From: G963664115 sp965216035
GTDB taxonomy: Bacteria > Acidobacteriota > Terriglobia > 20CM-2-55-15
NCBI GenBank assembly: GCA_965216035.1
Contig: CBDCFM010000019.1
Coordinates: 248,001-312,000 of the forward strand
Reading direction: 5' to 3'
Length of the DNA stretch: 64,000 bases
The translations under genes were made by a program, and so were the position numbers. Of this stretch, positions 8,694 through 18,497 are shown piece after piece; positions within the stretch are counted from its first letter, which is position 1, and every line of letters begins with the position of its first letter. The notes beneath the pieces are model-generated. The model was not told the origin of the DNA, did no database searches, and saw only the letters and a program-made list of their open reading frames with translations.

Positions 8694-9480
8694 GCGCTGC
8701 GTTTGAGTTCCGCGTATCTCATCTTTTCGGTGCCACTTGTGTACTTGGTCGAATAATCGCCATCATTTCGTCTGTCGAGAGCTCCCACCTTTTCCTCCAG
8801 CGCGTTTCGGCCGCTGAACCGTCTGGGCGTAGGTTGGTTGAGACATGACGAGCGAACTGTTTACTCCGGCTTCAAGGTATTGGGGCGTGAGACGTTGGCG
8901 GGCATTTGAAAAGAATAGACAATCTAGTCCGTCCGAGCCAAGAACAGTGACAGGAAACAAATTTTTCAGCTAAGAGTTGGCGGAACGATCTCGAAGCTAA
9001 AAGACACGAAGAAGGCCGGACGATCGTTTCGTTGAAGACTCAGTGGACGGATTCCCTCGATTCGAAGGGAAGCCTAACTCTTAACCGGTTCTTCCAACCA
9101 CCGCATACAGGCAGTATCAGGAGGGTCATGATGAACCCTCCGGAAAACGCCGGCAGATGCAGGCCCTCCACGCAACCCGGGTTACCTCTGAAGAAGGGGC
9201 GGTGCGGCACCCTCACCCACGACTACAAACGCAACGGGACGACCACGATGTTCGCCGCGCTCAATACTGGACGGTCGAACGCCGTATGGCGGAAATCGTC
9301 AAAGCGGCGAACGCGATCCCAAGTCGCTGAAGCAACAAGCGGTGTCCTGCGCACGAAGCCATATACGACCCGCCGAACTTCAGACCCGACAACGGTTCCC
9401 GTTGTCGAAAGAAGCGTGCAGTCTGGCACCTAAAGACGGGCGGTTCTTCCAACCACCGGCATACAGGCAGTATCAGGAGG
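8694..9480. other. Mosaic of degraded duplicate fragments (probable assembly artefact)
   Basis: From about 8694 to 8980 the sequence is an indel-ridden copy of 5480-5705 (the GTPase 5' end and its upstream region). From about 8980 to 9270 it holds short ordered snippets of the IS630-like element (5857-6410) with most intervening bases missing. A 45-bp piece of the MFS gene (GGTTCTTCCAACCACCG onward, 9082-9130) is interleaved and recurs at 9444-9490. From about 9270 to 9440 there is a noisy duplicate of the MFS 3' region at 9520-9660. Deletions and insertions occur every 10-30 bp. This fits a bad consensus or graph-bubble join better than biological decay. Confidence 0.75.
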
Positions 9481-10604
9481 GTCATGATGGCGGCAATCCA
9501 CGCAACCCCGGAGAAACCAAACTGGTCGAACGCCGTGGCGGAAATCGTAGCGGCGAACGCGATCCCAAGCTGAGAAGCGGTGTTGCGCACAGCCATATAC
9601 GACCCGCGAACTTCAGACCCGACAAGTTCCGTTGTCAAGGCGTGCAGTGGCACCTGACGGGCGGCGGCGGTGACACTGAGTACGCCGACAGCGAGAAAAA
9701 GAAGCAATCCCCACCCGAGCTTCGATACGACTATGAAAAGGGGAGCCAGGACCACGTTGGCGGCGAGGATCATGACTCGCTTTCCAAACCGGTCTGCGAG
9801 CCAGCCGGAAATAGGTGCGGCCGCCGTCGCAGACACTCCAGCCACCATGAACAAAAGTCCGATCCGCTCAATATCGATGCCATCCGACGCAAGCCACACA
9901 CCCACGTACGTAAGAAAACCAACGAGTCCTCCCGAAGTCAGAAAAGCCGCCGCCATTCCCGACACACGGTCCCTGAACCTGAAATGAGCCAGGACGCTGG
10001 AGGCTGATGCGGGTCCAGGCTGACCTGTGCCGGGTGGCAGGAGCAAAACCGTGACGAGAGACATCAGGGCGCCGGCCACGAACAGCCCCAGAAATACCCA
10101 TCGCCAGCCAAACCGGGCAGCGACAAGGGCGCCGGCCGGTATACTGATAACGAACACTAGGAAATAGGCCATCGAAATAATGCCCATCGCTTTTCCGCGT
10201 TGATTGTACGGGTAATGGTCGCCTGTATATGCGAATGCCAGCGTCGATAGCGTTCCGGCTGAAAGGCCAGTCAGGAGCCGGGCCGCCAACAAGATGCTAA
10301 AATAGGAGCTTAGGTAGGTGATCAGCGACGCGATTGCGAACACCGCCAGGGCTAAAGACATCAAGCGCTTACGACCGATACGGTCCGAAGCCGTTCCGAG
10401 CAGCAGGGCGAACGCCGCTGCTGCAAGTGCGTAGACCGTTACAACGGTTCCCGCACGACCCGGCGATGTGTGGAAATCCTCGGCTATTGATGGAAGTAAG
10501 GGCGGAACGAGCGCTGTATCGGTGACGCCCAGGAATAGAATTCCAAACAGGATTGCTGCTGCTTTCCAGTGGAATTTGCCGCTTGAATCGGCGTCTGACG
10601 ACAC
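9261..10604 (-). CDS. MFS drug/metabolite transporter, 3' end corrupted
   Basis: This is a 12-helix major facilitator protein, starting at ATG 10604 and diverging from lon. The MFS motif A appears as GTASDRIGRKRLM (about residues 69-81) and again after the central loop as GWLADRFGKRVMIL. The genuine protein seems to end near LILPVCRWLEEPPVF (about 9435). The remaining 55 or so residues to the stop at 9261 are a garbled repeat of its own helix-11 region (compare GSYMAVRNTASQLGIAFAA with GSYMASCAGHRLLLQRLGIAFAA), caused by the mosaic stretch. The substrate cannot be inferred; relatives are proton-coupled effluxers. Confidence 0.82.
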   Translation of the reverse strand: MSSDADSSGKFHWKAAAILFGILFLGVTDTALVPPLLPSIAEDFHTSPGRAGTVVTVYALAAAAFALLLGTASDRIGRKRLMSLALAVFAIASLITYLSSYFSILLAARLLTGLSAGTLSTLAFAYTGDHYPYNQRGKAMGIISMAYFLVFVISIPAGALVAARFGWRWVFLGLFVAGALMSLVTVLLLPPGTGQPGPASASSVLAHFRFRDRVSGMAAAFLTSGGLVGFLTYVGVWLASDGIDIERIGLLFMVAGVSATAAAPISGWLADRFGKRVMILAANVVLAPLFIVVSKLGWGLLLFLAVGVLSVTAAARQVPLHALTTELVGSEVRGSYMAVRNTASQLGIAFAATISATAFDQFGFSGVAWIAAIMTLLILPVCRWLEEPPVFRCQTARFFRQREPLSGLKFGGSYMASCAGHRLLLQRLGIAFAALTISAIRRSTVQY

Positions 10605-10675
10605 CGGCGGATTCTATCACAGCGTATTGATGAGCCGCGTGCTCAGCGCGCGGTCGAATCGGAAAGGAATCAACC

Positions 10676-13108
10676 TTGAAGAGCGAATTCGGGGACGCCG
10701 AAGCCATTCGGGAAAAAATCGAGTCGATTCCAGACGAGTTGCCTATCCTGCCTCTGCGTGACGCAGTCATATTTCCGACTGCAGTGATGCCGTTGACTGT
10801 CGGCCGCGAAAGTTCGGTCCAACTGGTCAATGACGTTCAGGACAGCAACGGTCTGCTTGCAGTGCTCACACAACGCGATAAGACAACAGAAGCCCCGGGA
10901 CCTGAGGATCTTTACGACACAGGTACAGTATCGGTTATCCATCGTGTCATGCGGACTCCCGACGGGAACCTGTTCGTGATCGTTATGTCGATCTCCCGGA
11001 TGCGAATCGTCGAGTTTACGCAGTTCGAACCCTACCTGCGCGCCCGACTGGAAGTTCTTCCCGACGATGCCGAAGAAGAAACCGAGGTCGATTTTCAGGC
11101 ACTTCGGAGAAGCGTTCTGGGCCAGTTTGAGCGTGTGATCCGACTCTCGCCGCAGCTCCCTGACGATCTGCAGACATTCGTCATCAATATCGACGAGTCC
11201 GGGCGGCTCGCCGACTATATCGCCACGAATCTGCCCAACCTCTCGGTTGATTCGAAACAACTCGTATTGGGGTTGACCAGCGCACGAAAGCGTCTCGAGT
11301 TCTTGAATACCGAACTGGCCAAGGAACTCGAAGTTCTGGAACTGAGGACGAAGATTCAAAGCCAGGTAGAGGAGGAGGTCGGCAAGTCACAACGGGAGTA
11401 CTTCCTGCGCGAGCAGCTCCGGGCCATCCAGAAGGAGTTAGGCGAGACCGACGATTCACAACGGGAAATAGACGAGTTGCGGGAGCAGATCGCGGAGGCC
11501 AAGCTTCCCGAAGAAGCGGCCAAGGAGGCGGAGCGGGAATTGACCCGCCTGGCGAGAATGTCCCCGGCTGCAGCCGATTACACGGTTACACGGACTTATC
11601 TGGATTGGCTGGTGACGCTTCCATGGAACGTGTTGACGACTGAAAAGGCCGACATCGTTCACGCAAAAGAAATTCTGGACCGCGACCATCACGACCTCGA
11701 AAAGATCAAAGAAAGAATTCTGGAGTACCTGGCGGTGCTGGAACTGCGTCCTGAAGGCAAGTCGCCGATACTGTGTTTCGTCGGTCCCCCGGGTGTGGGG
11801 AAGACTTCTCTGGGGCGCTCCATCGCGCGAGCTACGGGGCGCCGTTTTATCCGTATGTCGTTAGGGGGGATGCGGGACGAAGCGGAGATCCGCGGGCACA
11901 GGCGGACCTATATCGGTGCACTCCCGGGTCAGATCATCCAGAGTATCCGGCGGGCAGGAGCACGCGATCCGGTTTTGATGCTCGATGAGATCGACAAACT
12001 GGGCGCGGATTTTCGGGGAGACCCGGCCGCGGCACTGCTCGAGGTGTTGGATCCGGAACAGAACTCCAGTTTTCGGGACCACTATCTGGACGTCGAGTTC
12101 GATCTTTCCCGCATCTTTTTCATCACGACAGCCAATGTGCTCGACACGATTCCCTTCGCTCTCCGTGATCGCATGGAAACGATCGAGCTGCCTGGATACA
12201 CCGAGGAGGAGAAAGTCCATATCGCCCGGGACTATCTGGCGCCTCGCCAACGGGATGAAAACGGCCTGAAAGTCGATCAGATTGAGTTTTCCGACCCGGC
12301 GCTGCAGGAAGTTGCCCGATACTACACGCGTGAGGCGGGCGTCCGGAACCTGGAACGAGAAATCGGCAACATCTGCAGAAAATACGCGCGTCAGTTGTTG
12401 GAAGGAAAGCCGCCCGAGCCAGCGGTCACACCGGAGATTGTTGCCCGTTTGCTGGGTGCCCCTAAATACAAAGCGGCCGAGGAACTCGAAGACAGGGTCA
12501 AGCGGCCAGGTGTGGCCGTGGGATTGGCCTGGACACCCGTCGGGGGCGAAGTGTTGTTTGTGGAAGCGAATCTGGCTGCCGGTGGCCGTCACCTGACCGT
12601 GACGGGTCAGCTCGGTGATGTCATGCAGGAATCGACGAAAGCTGCCTTGACATGGGTCCGTTCGATGGCTTCGCGCCTGGGCTTGGAGTCGGATTTTTAC
12701 AAGGATCGCGACGTCCACATCCACGTGCCTTCGGGGGCCATACCCAAGGACGGACCTTCCGCGGGGGTCACGATGGTGACGGCGCTGGTTTCCTCGCTGA
12801 TTGGGGAGTCGGTCCGCCCCAAATTGGCTATGACGGGTGAAATTACATTGAGCGGTTACATCCTTCCGGTAGGCGGCATCAAGGAGAAGGTTCTCGCTGC
12901 CCGGCGTGCGGGTGTGACCGAGTTGTTGCTGCCGGCCGAGAACGAAAAAAACGTCCTGGAGGATATTCAGGGAGATCTCCTGGCGTCGGTTCAGATCCGT
13001 TACATCAAGACGATTGAAGACGTGTTGAAGTTCGCTTTCGAACGCGAAGTTCTTTCCGCGGAAAATGTTGAGGCTGCTCCTGAGACTGTGTCGGTGCCCC
13101 GAGGTTAG
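10676..13108 (+). CDS. lon: ATP-dependent protease Lon
   Basis: The 810-residue protein has the full LonA layout: N-terminal substrate-binding domain (ELPILPLRDAVIFPTAVMPL), coiled coil, AAA+ domain and C-terminal peptidase. The Walker A motif GPPGVGKTS is at about 370-378, followed by LDEIDKLG as Walker B. The catalytic dyad is visible as Ser695 in KDGPSAGVTM and Lys736 in VGGIKEKVLAA. Lon degrades misfolded and regulatory proteins in the cytoplasm. The start is TTG 10676, with GGAAAGGA about 8 bp upstream. thrC follows immediately, with no gap. Confidence 0.97.
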   Translation: MKSEFGDAEAIREKIESIPDELPILPLRDAVIFPTAVMPLTVGRESSVQLVNDVQDSNGLLAVLTQRDKTTEAPGPEDLYDTGTVSVIHRVMRTPDGNLFVIVMSISRMRIVEFTQFEPYLRARLEVLPDDAEEETEVDFQALRRSVLGQFERVIRLSPQLPDDLQTFVINIDESGRLADYIATNLPNLSVDSKQLVLGLTSARKRLEFLNTELAKELEVLELRTKIQSQVEEEVGKSQREYFLREQLRAIQKELGETDDSQREIDELREQIAEAKLPEEAAKEAERELTRLARMSPAAADYTVTRTYLDWLVTLPWNVLTTEKADIVHAKEILDRDHHDLEKIKERILEYLAVLELRPEGKSPILCFVGPPGVGKTSLGRSIARATGRRFIRMSLGGMRDEAEIRGHRRTYIGALPGQIIQSIRRAGARDPVLMLDEIDKLGADFRGDPAAALLEVLDPEQNSSFRDHYLDVEFDLSRIFFITTANVLDTIPFALRDRMETIELPGYTEEEKVHIARDYLAPRQRDENGLKVDQIEFSDPALQEVARYYTREAGVRNLEREIGNICRKYARQLLEGKPPEPAVTPEIVARLLGAPKYKAAEELEDRVKRPGVAVGLAWTPVGGEVLFVEANLAAGGRHLTVTGQLGDVMQESTKAALTWVRSMASRLGLESDFYKDRDVHIHVPSGAIPKDGPSAGVTMVTALVSSLIGESVRPKLAMTGEITLSGYILPVGGIKEKVLAARRAGVTELLLPAENEKNVLEDIQGDLLASVQIRYIKTIEDVLKFAFEREVLSAENVEAAPETVSVPRG

Positions 13109-13111
13109 TTG

Positions 13112-14440
13112 ATGACGCCGTCCTCCGCTTCCACAACGAAGTTTGTCGCGTGGTTCGAGTGTTTCGCGGGCTGTGGTGGACGACTGCCGCTCGAAGACAT
13201 CGTCTACCGCTGCCCGTCCTGCAACTCGCTACTGGAAGTCCGTCACGACATCGATGCCCTCCGCTCTGTGACGCCGATTCGCTGGAAGGAGTTGCTTGCA
13301 TCCCGATTGCCTTCCCGTGGTGGCGTCTGGTCTCAGAAGGAACTCGTCCTCCCCGGCGCGGACGACGAAGACATCGTTTCGCTGGGTGAAGGGAACACAC
13401 CGATGCTGTCGAGTCCCCGAATGGCCCGGGCATTGGGGGTCCGAGAGATTTTCGTCAAGCAGTGCGGTACCTCGCATACCGGTTCCTTCAAAGACCTTGG
13501 AATGACGGTACTCGTGTCGATGGTCAATCGGATCCGGTCCCGGATCCGAGCCGTTGCGTGTGCTTCGACAGGGGACACTTCGGCCGCGTTGGCCGCATAC
13601 TGCGCGGCAGCGGGAATACCGGCCATCGTATTCCTGCCCAAGGGCAAGGTCTCGTTGCCCCAATTGATTCAGCCCATTTCAAATCGCGCGCTGACTCTGT
13701 CGCTGGATACTGATTTCGACGGGTGCATGGACCTGGTCCAGAAGATAACCGCGAATTCTTCGATATACCTGGCGAACTCGATGAACTCCTTGAGGGTTGA
13801 AGGCCAGAAAACGATCAGCATGGAAATCATCCAGCAGTTGGGATGGGACGTGCCCGACTACGTGGTCGTCCCCGGCGGGAACCTCGGCAACATATCAGCG
13901 ATCGGCACGGGTTTCATGCTGGCCCGGGACCTTGGCATCGTCGGTCGTCTGCCACGACTCGTTTGCGCGCAGACCGAAATGGCAAACCCGTTATATCGCG
14001 CCTACCAATCCGGTTTTGAACACTTTGAGCCGATCACCGCGCGGCCGACGATGGCGACCGCCATTCAGATTGGCAACCCGGTCAGCTTTCCGAAGGCCGT
14101 CCGGGCGCTACAGGCCAGTGACGGCATCGTCAGCCAGGTGACCGAGGCCGAGTTAGGGGATGCCGCCACATTCGGCGACGGATTTGGGCTCTTCAATGAT
14201 CCACAAACCGGTGTTGCACTTGGAGTTACAAGGAAATTGATAGCCTCTGGAGATATCGAGAAAGATGCTCGAATTGTGGTCATCAGCACGGCCCACGGGC
14301 TGAAATTTACCGACTTCAAATTGAGATTGCATCAGGGCAAGGTGGCTGGCACCGACCCGGCTCTCCGGAACCTTCCGATCGAGGTGCCCGCCGACATCGA
14401 CAAGGTACGGAAAGTCCTTGATGGCAACCTACCTGCTTGA
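13112..14440 (+). CDS. thrC: Threonine synthase
   Basis: This PLP-dependent enzyme converts O-phosphohomoserine to threonine. It has an N-terminal zinc-ribbon-like segment (CFAGCGGRLPLEDIVYRCPSC, about 12-32) seen in class I threonine synthases. The PLP lysine block is GTSHTGSFKDLGM with Lys127. CASTGDTSAALAAYC and the glycine-rich VVPGGNLGNISAIGTGF also fit the family. The length (443 residues) is normal for the shorter class. ATG 13112 or the adjacent TTG 13109 may be used; the lon stop is at 13108, so the two genes are probably translationally coupled. Confidence 0.94.
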   Translation: MTPSSASTTKFVAWFECFAGCGGRLPLEDIVYRCPSCNSLLEVRHDIDALRSVTPIRWKELLASRLPSRGGVWSQKELVLPGADDEDIVSLGEGNTPMLSSPRMARALGVREIFVKQCGTSHTGSFKDLGMTVLVSMVNRIRSRIRAVACASTGDTSAALAAYCAAAGIPAIVFLPKGKVSLPQLIQPISNRALTLSLDTDFDGCMDLVQKITANSSIYLANSMNSLRVEGQKTISMEIIQQLGWDVPDYVVVPGGNLGNISAIGTGFMLARDLGIVGRLPRLVCAQTEMANPLYRAYQSGFEHFEPITARPTMATAIQIGNPVSFPKAVRALQASDGIVSQVTEAELGDAATFGDGFGLFNDPQTGVALGVTRKLIASGDIEKDARIVVISTAHGLKFTDFKLRLHQGKVAGTDPALRNLPIEVPADIDKVRKVLDGNLPA

Positions 14441-14501
14441 TAAACCCTGACAACGGGAAGCTGTATCTTGTCAATGAGTTAGAGTTGTTCAAAGGTGGCG
14501 T

Positions 14502-17500
14502 GTGGTCAAAATGAACACATTTCCGCGACTGGCGTGCGCATTACTTGTGGTTCCGTTCCTGGCGCTGCAGGTACAGGCCCAGTCTGTATTCCATTTTCCC
14601 CGCGTCGTGGGTGGAATCGGTTCGTCCTCGAATCTCACGATTACCAATCCGTCGGCGGCTACGGCTGAGGTCGAATTCGAGTTGTTTGGGCTCGACGGAT
14701 CCCCAGTCCCTACCCCAGCCAATCCGGTGCGCTACCGGGTCGCACCCGGCAGCGGCCTGTCGATGGGGACCGACGCTGTATTTGCGACGTCGGGTGCAGC
14801 CGGATGGGTTCGTGTCAGCAGTGACCGGTCGGGGTTGGCCGCCCGGCTCCAGACCGGAGACTTCGGATTCAGTCTTGAAGAGATTTCACCTGGCATTCCT
14901 CTAGCGGATCAGATCGTGGTCATCCCGGCCGGGCACCCGTTCGCATCGCGCGCGCTGCGAGTCGTCAATCCATCTGGCAGTTTCACCGCCGTGAACGTGA
15001 CGGTTTTCGATCGGCACGGAAATGTCGCGAGGACGATTCCCACAGTGCTGGAGGCCTATGCGGGTACGGACCTCAGCCTGGGCTCGATCCCATCAGGGTC
15101 GGCAGCACGGATCAGTTCGAGCCAACCCGTTGTGGCGCAGGTGGCGGTCAGCACAAACGATTCGCTGATGCTGCTGAACGGTCAGGAGGCAAGCGGCGTC
15201 ACAGCGGCGTTTCGGGTTGCGCCCCACGCTGTGATCGGCAATGGCTTTGAATCCACACTCGTTTTATCCAATCCGACAGGACAATCGATCACGGTGTTTG
15301 CGACATTGTTCAGCCAGTCAGGCGGTCCCGTCGATGTATCCCAGAGCCAGCCGCCCAGGCATCCACTGACGATCACGGCCAATGGCTCCGTTTCCATCGG
15401 TGCCGGCCAACTCGCTGGTCTCGGGTTTGTTCCGGCTGTGAACGGCTGGATCGAAATCGAATCCCCGAACGTTGCTTTGGCGGGCGGACTGGTGGTGTCG
15501 CGAGGTCGGAACAGGACGATCTATCCACTACAGGTTGCGTCCGAAAGCGATGTCTTCTATCCACAGTCGGTAGAAGTCGATTCTCACTTTGCAGGTCTGG
15601 TCGTGACCAACGTGTCCGGTGTTAAGGCCGATGTCGAAATCTCGGCGATCGATCAGGACGGCTATACACTGGCCCGGTCCTCGATAGATGTGGCGGCGAA
15701 GAGCAAGTTGACACTGCCTGCCGGTGAACTGCTTCCCGGGATCGAGGGGGTTCAGGGAGGCACTCTAACGCTGCGATCTTCGGCTTCTGTGTATGGGCTT
15801 CTGATGGTTGGCGGAACCGACGGCTATCTTGCCGCCACTGGAGGGGAAACACTTCCTTTCGGGTTTGACCAAGCCCGGGTGAATCGGCCAGAAATCACTT
15901 CGATAGAACCCGAGCAGGTGCGGCCAGGGGATACGGTGCGGATCCGCGGACTGAATTTGAATGTCAATAGTTTGATTCTGGGTGGCCGTCGTGTCCTTGC
16001 CCGTCCCCTCGCACCCCAAATTCCCGTCCTGGCCGTCGACATACCGGAAATGGAAGCGGGTTTCGTCGATTTCAAAATTCGGACATCGGACGGCCTTGAG
16101 TCCGAGCCGTATACGATCCTGGTGCTCCCGTCCGATCAGCAACCCTTAAGCGACGTGCGGGGACGGGCCTTTTACCAGAAGATCGATCTCGGGGCGGATG
16201 GCCTCGATTTCTCGCGACCCGTCATGGTTCCGATTCGTGAGGCGCGAGTCGACGTGTTCAGCCAGTTGACCGGCGAGGTATTTTCTGTTGCGAGTACCGA
16301 TCGGTATGGAAACTTCCGGGCTTTGGTGCCTATGGGTTCGGAGTATGCTTTACGCGCCTTGAGCCAATCGACTGTGTCCGGACTGGCTGTGGGGGACAAC
16401 ACGAGCGGCGGCGCCCTCTATTTGGTCAGTGCAGGTATCGAGGCCGAGAGCGCCCCGGTCTTGGTGGCTTTGGACGCGGATCGAACTTCAGGTGCTTTCA
16501 ACATACTGGAAGTGATTCGACAGGGTAACGCCCTTCTCCAGGAGATGGGTTCGGACTTGCCGCTACCGAACGGCGGCATCTTTTGGAGCCCGAACAATAC
16601 TGCCCTCTCAGGTGACGCTGACCAGGGGCAGATTGGCGGTACCTTCTTCAACGCAGCAACGAATACGGCATTCATTCTCGGAGACCGCGCTTCGGATTCG
16701 GATGAGTTCGACGACTCCGTCATTCTCCACGAGTATGCGCACCTGCTGGCAAGCAAATTTTCGAGCGATGATTCTCGTGGCGGTTCCCATTTGCTTGGCG
16801 ATGCACTCGACCCGAGAGTGGCCTGGTCGGAGGGCTGGGCGAATTTTTTCTCCGCTGTGGTTCGCGACAGTCCGATCTACAGAGACTCTCGGGGTTTTGG
16901 TGGCCAGTCGATCCTGGAGTATGACCTGGAAGAAAACGTGCCCATCGGGGATCAACCCGGCTACTGGAGTGAATTTTCTGTCCACTCGATCCTGTGGGAC
17001 CTGGCAGACTCGAACCCGGACACTCGGGATACTTCGGAGATTCCGTTTCCTGTGATCTGGGAAGCCTTTCTTCAGTTACGTGATGACAGCTTTGTCTACA
17101 TCCCATCGTTCCTGGATCGCCTGGTCTTGCTGTTGCCTCTGGAAGCACCTGGAATCGAGCAGATCACACGGACCCGTTCGATCGACTTTGTCGCGTGGGC
17201 CCTACCCAGCGTGTTGAATGCATTTCCGCGCTTGGTGCCGGAAACAGGAACAGTCACTGGCATCGTCGATTCGCTTTCACGGGGGCGTGCGAACCTGGCG
17301 CAATCGGCGCACCAGTTTGAATTTGTCGTGAGTGGGGGTGCGGTCTCAATTCGCCTGGATATTACGGGGCCGGGCCCGGACCACGACCTCAGCGCGAACG
17401 ACCTGGATCTGTTCGTGATGGATCTCCGGGGCCGGGTTGTGGCACGGTCGGACCGGGGGCTGAACGGACAATCCGAGTTAATATCCATCTTCCTTCCTGC

Positions 17501-17603
17501 CGGTCGCTATGTGGTTGAGATCCGGAGTTTCTATACCTTGGGCGAGACGGGTGCGTTGGTTTTCAACGCCGGTTCCTACAATCTGCAGATGAGCCTGCCA
17601 TAG
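14502..17603 (+). CDS. Large secreted protein with IPT/TIG domain and HExxH metalloprotease-like domain
   Basis: The 1033-residue protein has a Sec signal (ACALLVVPFLALQVQAQ). Residues of about 27-460 contain several beta-rich repeats of the form LTITNPSAATAEVEFELFG and LVLSNPTGQSITVFATLF. An IPT/TIG domain follows (ITSIEPEQVRPGDTVRIRG, about 467-485). Next comes a zinc-peptidase-like centre with HEYAH at 743-747 and a candidate third ligand Glu777 in WSEGWANFF. The C terminus resembles a PPC-type beta-sandwich (NDLDLFVMDLRGRVV). I infer an exported protein, perhaps an extracellular protease; no precise family is recognised. GTG 14502 sits 6 bp after AGGTGG, so I prefer it over ATG 14511. Confidence 0.85.
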   Translation: MVKMNTFPRLACALLVVPFLALQVQAQSVFHFPRVVGGIGSSSNLTITNPSAATAEVEFELFGLDGSPVPTPANPVRYRVAPGSGLSMGTDAVFATSGAAGWVRVSSDRSGLAARLQTGDFGFSLEEISPGIPLADQIVVIPAGHPFASRALRVVNPSGSFTAVNVTVFDRHGNVARTIPTVLEAYAGTDLSLGSIPSGSAARISSSQPVVAQVAVSTNDSLMLLNGQEASGVTAAFRVAPHAVIGNGFESTLVLSNPTGQSITVFATLFSQSGGPVDVSQSQPPRHPLTITANGSVSIGAGQLAGLGFVPAVNGWIEIESPNVALAGGLVVSRGRNRTIYPLQVASESDVFYPQSVEVDSHFAGLVVTNVSGVKADVEISAIDQDGYTLARSSIDVAAKSKLTLPAGELLPGIEGVQGGTLTLRSSASVYGLLMVGGTDGYLAATGGETLPFGFDQARVNRPEITSIEPEQVRPGDTVRIRGLNLNVNSLILGGRRVLARPLAPQIPVLAVDIPEMEAGFVDFKIRTSDGLESEPYTILVLPSDQQPLSDVRGRAFYQKIDLGADGLDFSRPVMVPIREARVDVFSQLTGEVFSVASTDRYGNFRALVPMGSEYALRALSQSTVSGLAVGDNTSGGALYLVSAGIEAESAPVLVALDADRTSGAFNILEVIRQGNALLQEMGSDLPLPNGGIFWSPNNTALSGDADQGQIGGTFFNAATNTAFILGDRASDSDEFDDSVILHEYAHLLASKFSSDDSRGGSHLLGDALDPRVAWSEGWANFFSAVVRDSPIYRDSRGFGGQSILEYDLEENVPIGDQPGYWSEFSVHSILWDLADSNPDTRDTSEIPFPVIWEAFLQLRDDSFVYIPSFLDRLVLLLPLEAPGIEQITRTRSIDFVAWALPSVLNAFPRLVPETGTVTGIVDSLSRGRANLAQSAHQFEFVVSGGAVSIRLDITGPGPDHDLSANDLDLFVMDLRGRVVARSDRGLNGQSELISIFLPAGRYVVEIRSFYTLGETGALVFNAGSYNLQMSLP

Positions 17604-18213
17604 AAAATTCGTTCTTTGAGAATTTCGATCCGCTCTTCTATAGACGCGCCCGAAACTTCAGGAACCGGTGATGAGCGCACCTGCGGAAGATCGTGGGATC
17701 AAGAAGGGTTCTGGTAGGAATCCAGAGCCGCGCCCACGCCCGCGCCGGGGGAGGCGCTGAAGCCCATCTCGGAAAGGATTTCTTCCAGCCCGTTGAGCAG
17801 GAGCAGCACGTTGTTGCGTTGCGACGAATAACCCATCAAACCGATCCGCCAGATCTTCCCCTGGAGTTCGGTCAACCCGCCGACGATTTCAATTCCGTAA
17901 CGTTCGAGGAGCCTCGACCTTACGGCGGCATCGTTGATGCCGTCGGGCACCTTCACCGTGTTTACGGTCCATGCGCGTACTTCCTTAGATGCGAACATCT
18001 CGAGTCCGATCGCTTCCAGACCTGCCACAAGTGCGAGATGGTTTTCCCGGTGCCGCCTGCAGCGGTTGGCGAGTCCCTCCTCTTCTATGACCCGCAAGGA
18101 TTCACGCAACGCGTAGTTCATCGAAATCGGAGCCGTGTGATGATAGAAGTGGACCCCAAAAATCGGACAGCGTTATAAGGTGGACTCTCCACAAATGAGA
18201 GGACCTTACGACG

Positions 18214-18495
18214 ATGGCAAAACGACGGAATTTCTCCCCTGAATTCAAGGCGAAGGTGGCGCTCGCAGCGCTGCGAGGCGACGGGACGATGGCGGAACTC
18301 GCTTCCCGCTACCAGATCCATCCGAACATGATCGCGAAGTGGAAACGTGATGCGCTCGACAGCGTGAAAGACGCGTTCAAAGGGCGCCGTGAGGCGTCGG
18401 GTAAGGACACCGAGAACGAGATCCGACGGCTCCAGGCTAAGATCGGAGAGCTTGTGGTGGAGCGGGATTTTTTGGCCGGAGCCTTCGACCGCTGA
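18214..18495 (+). CDS. IS3-family transposase OrfA (HTH)
   Basis: The 93-residue protein starts KRRNFSPEFKAKVALAAL and holds an HTH (ELASRYQIHPNMIAKWK) followed by a leucine-zipper-like helix (IRRLQAKIGELVVERDFLAG), as in all IS3 OrfA proteins. It binds the element ends. A T6 run at about 18468 in GGATTTTTTGGCC precedes its stop and is a plausible site for the -1 shift that makes the OrfAB transposase; this role is inferred. Confidence 0.93.
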   Translation: MAKRRNFSPEFKAKVALAALRGDGTMAELASRYQIHPNMIAKWKRDALDSVKDAFKGRREASGKDTENEIRRLQAKIGELVVERDFLAGAFDR

Positions 18496-18497
18496 GC

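Noticed and set aside
9492..9660. A second MFS-like gene fragment as a true paralogue
   Set aside because: The similarity between 9270-9440 and 9520-9660 is a noisy duplicate of the same gene within the mosaic, not a separate gene.
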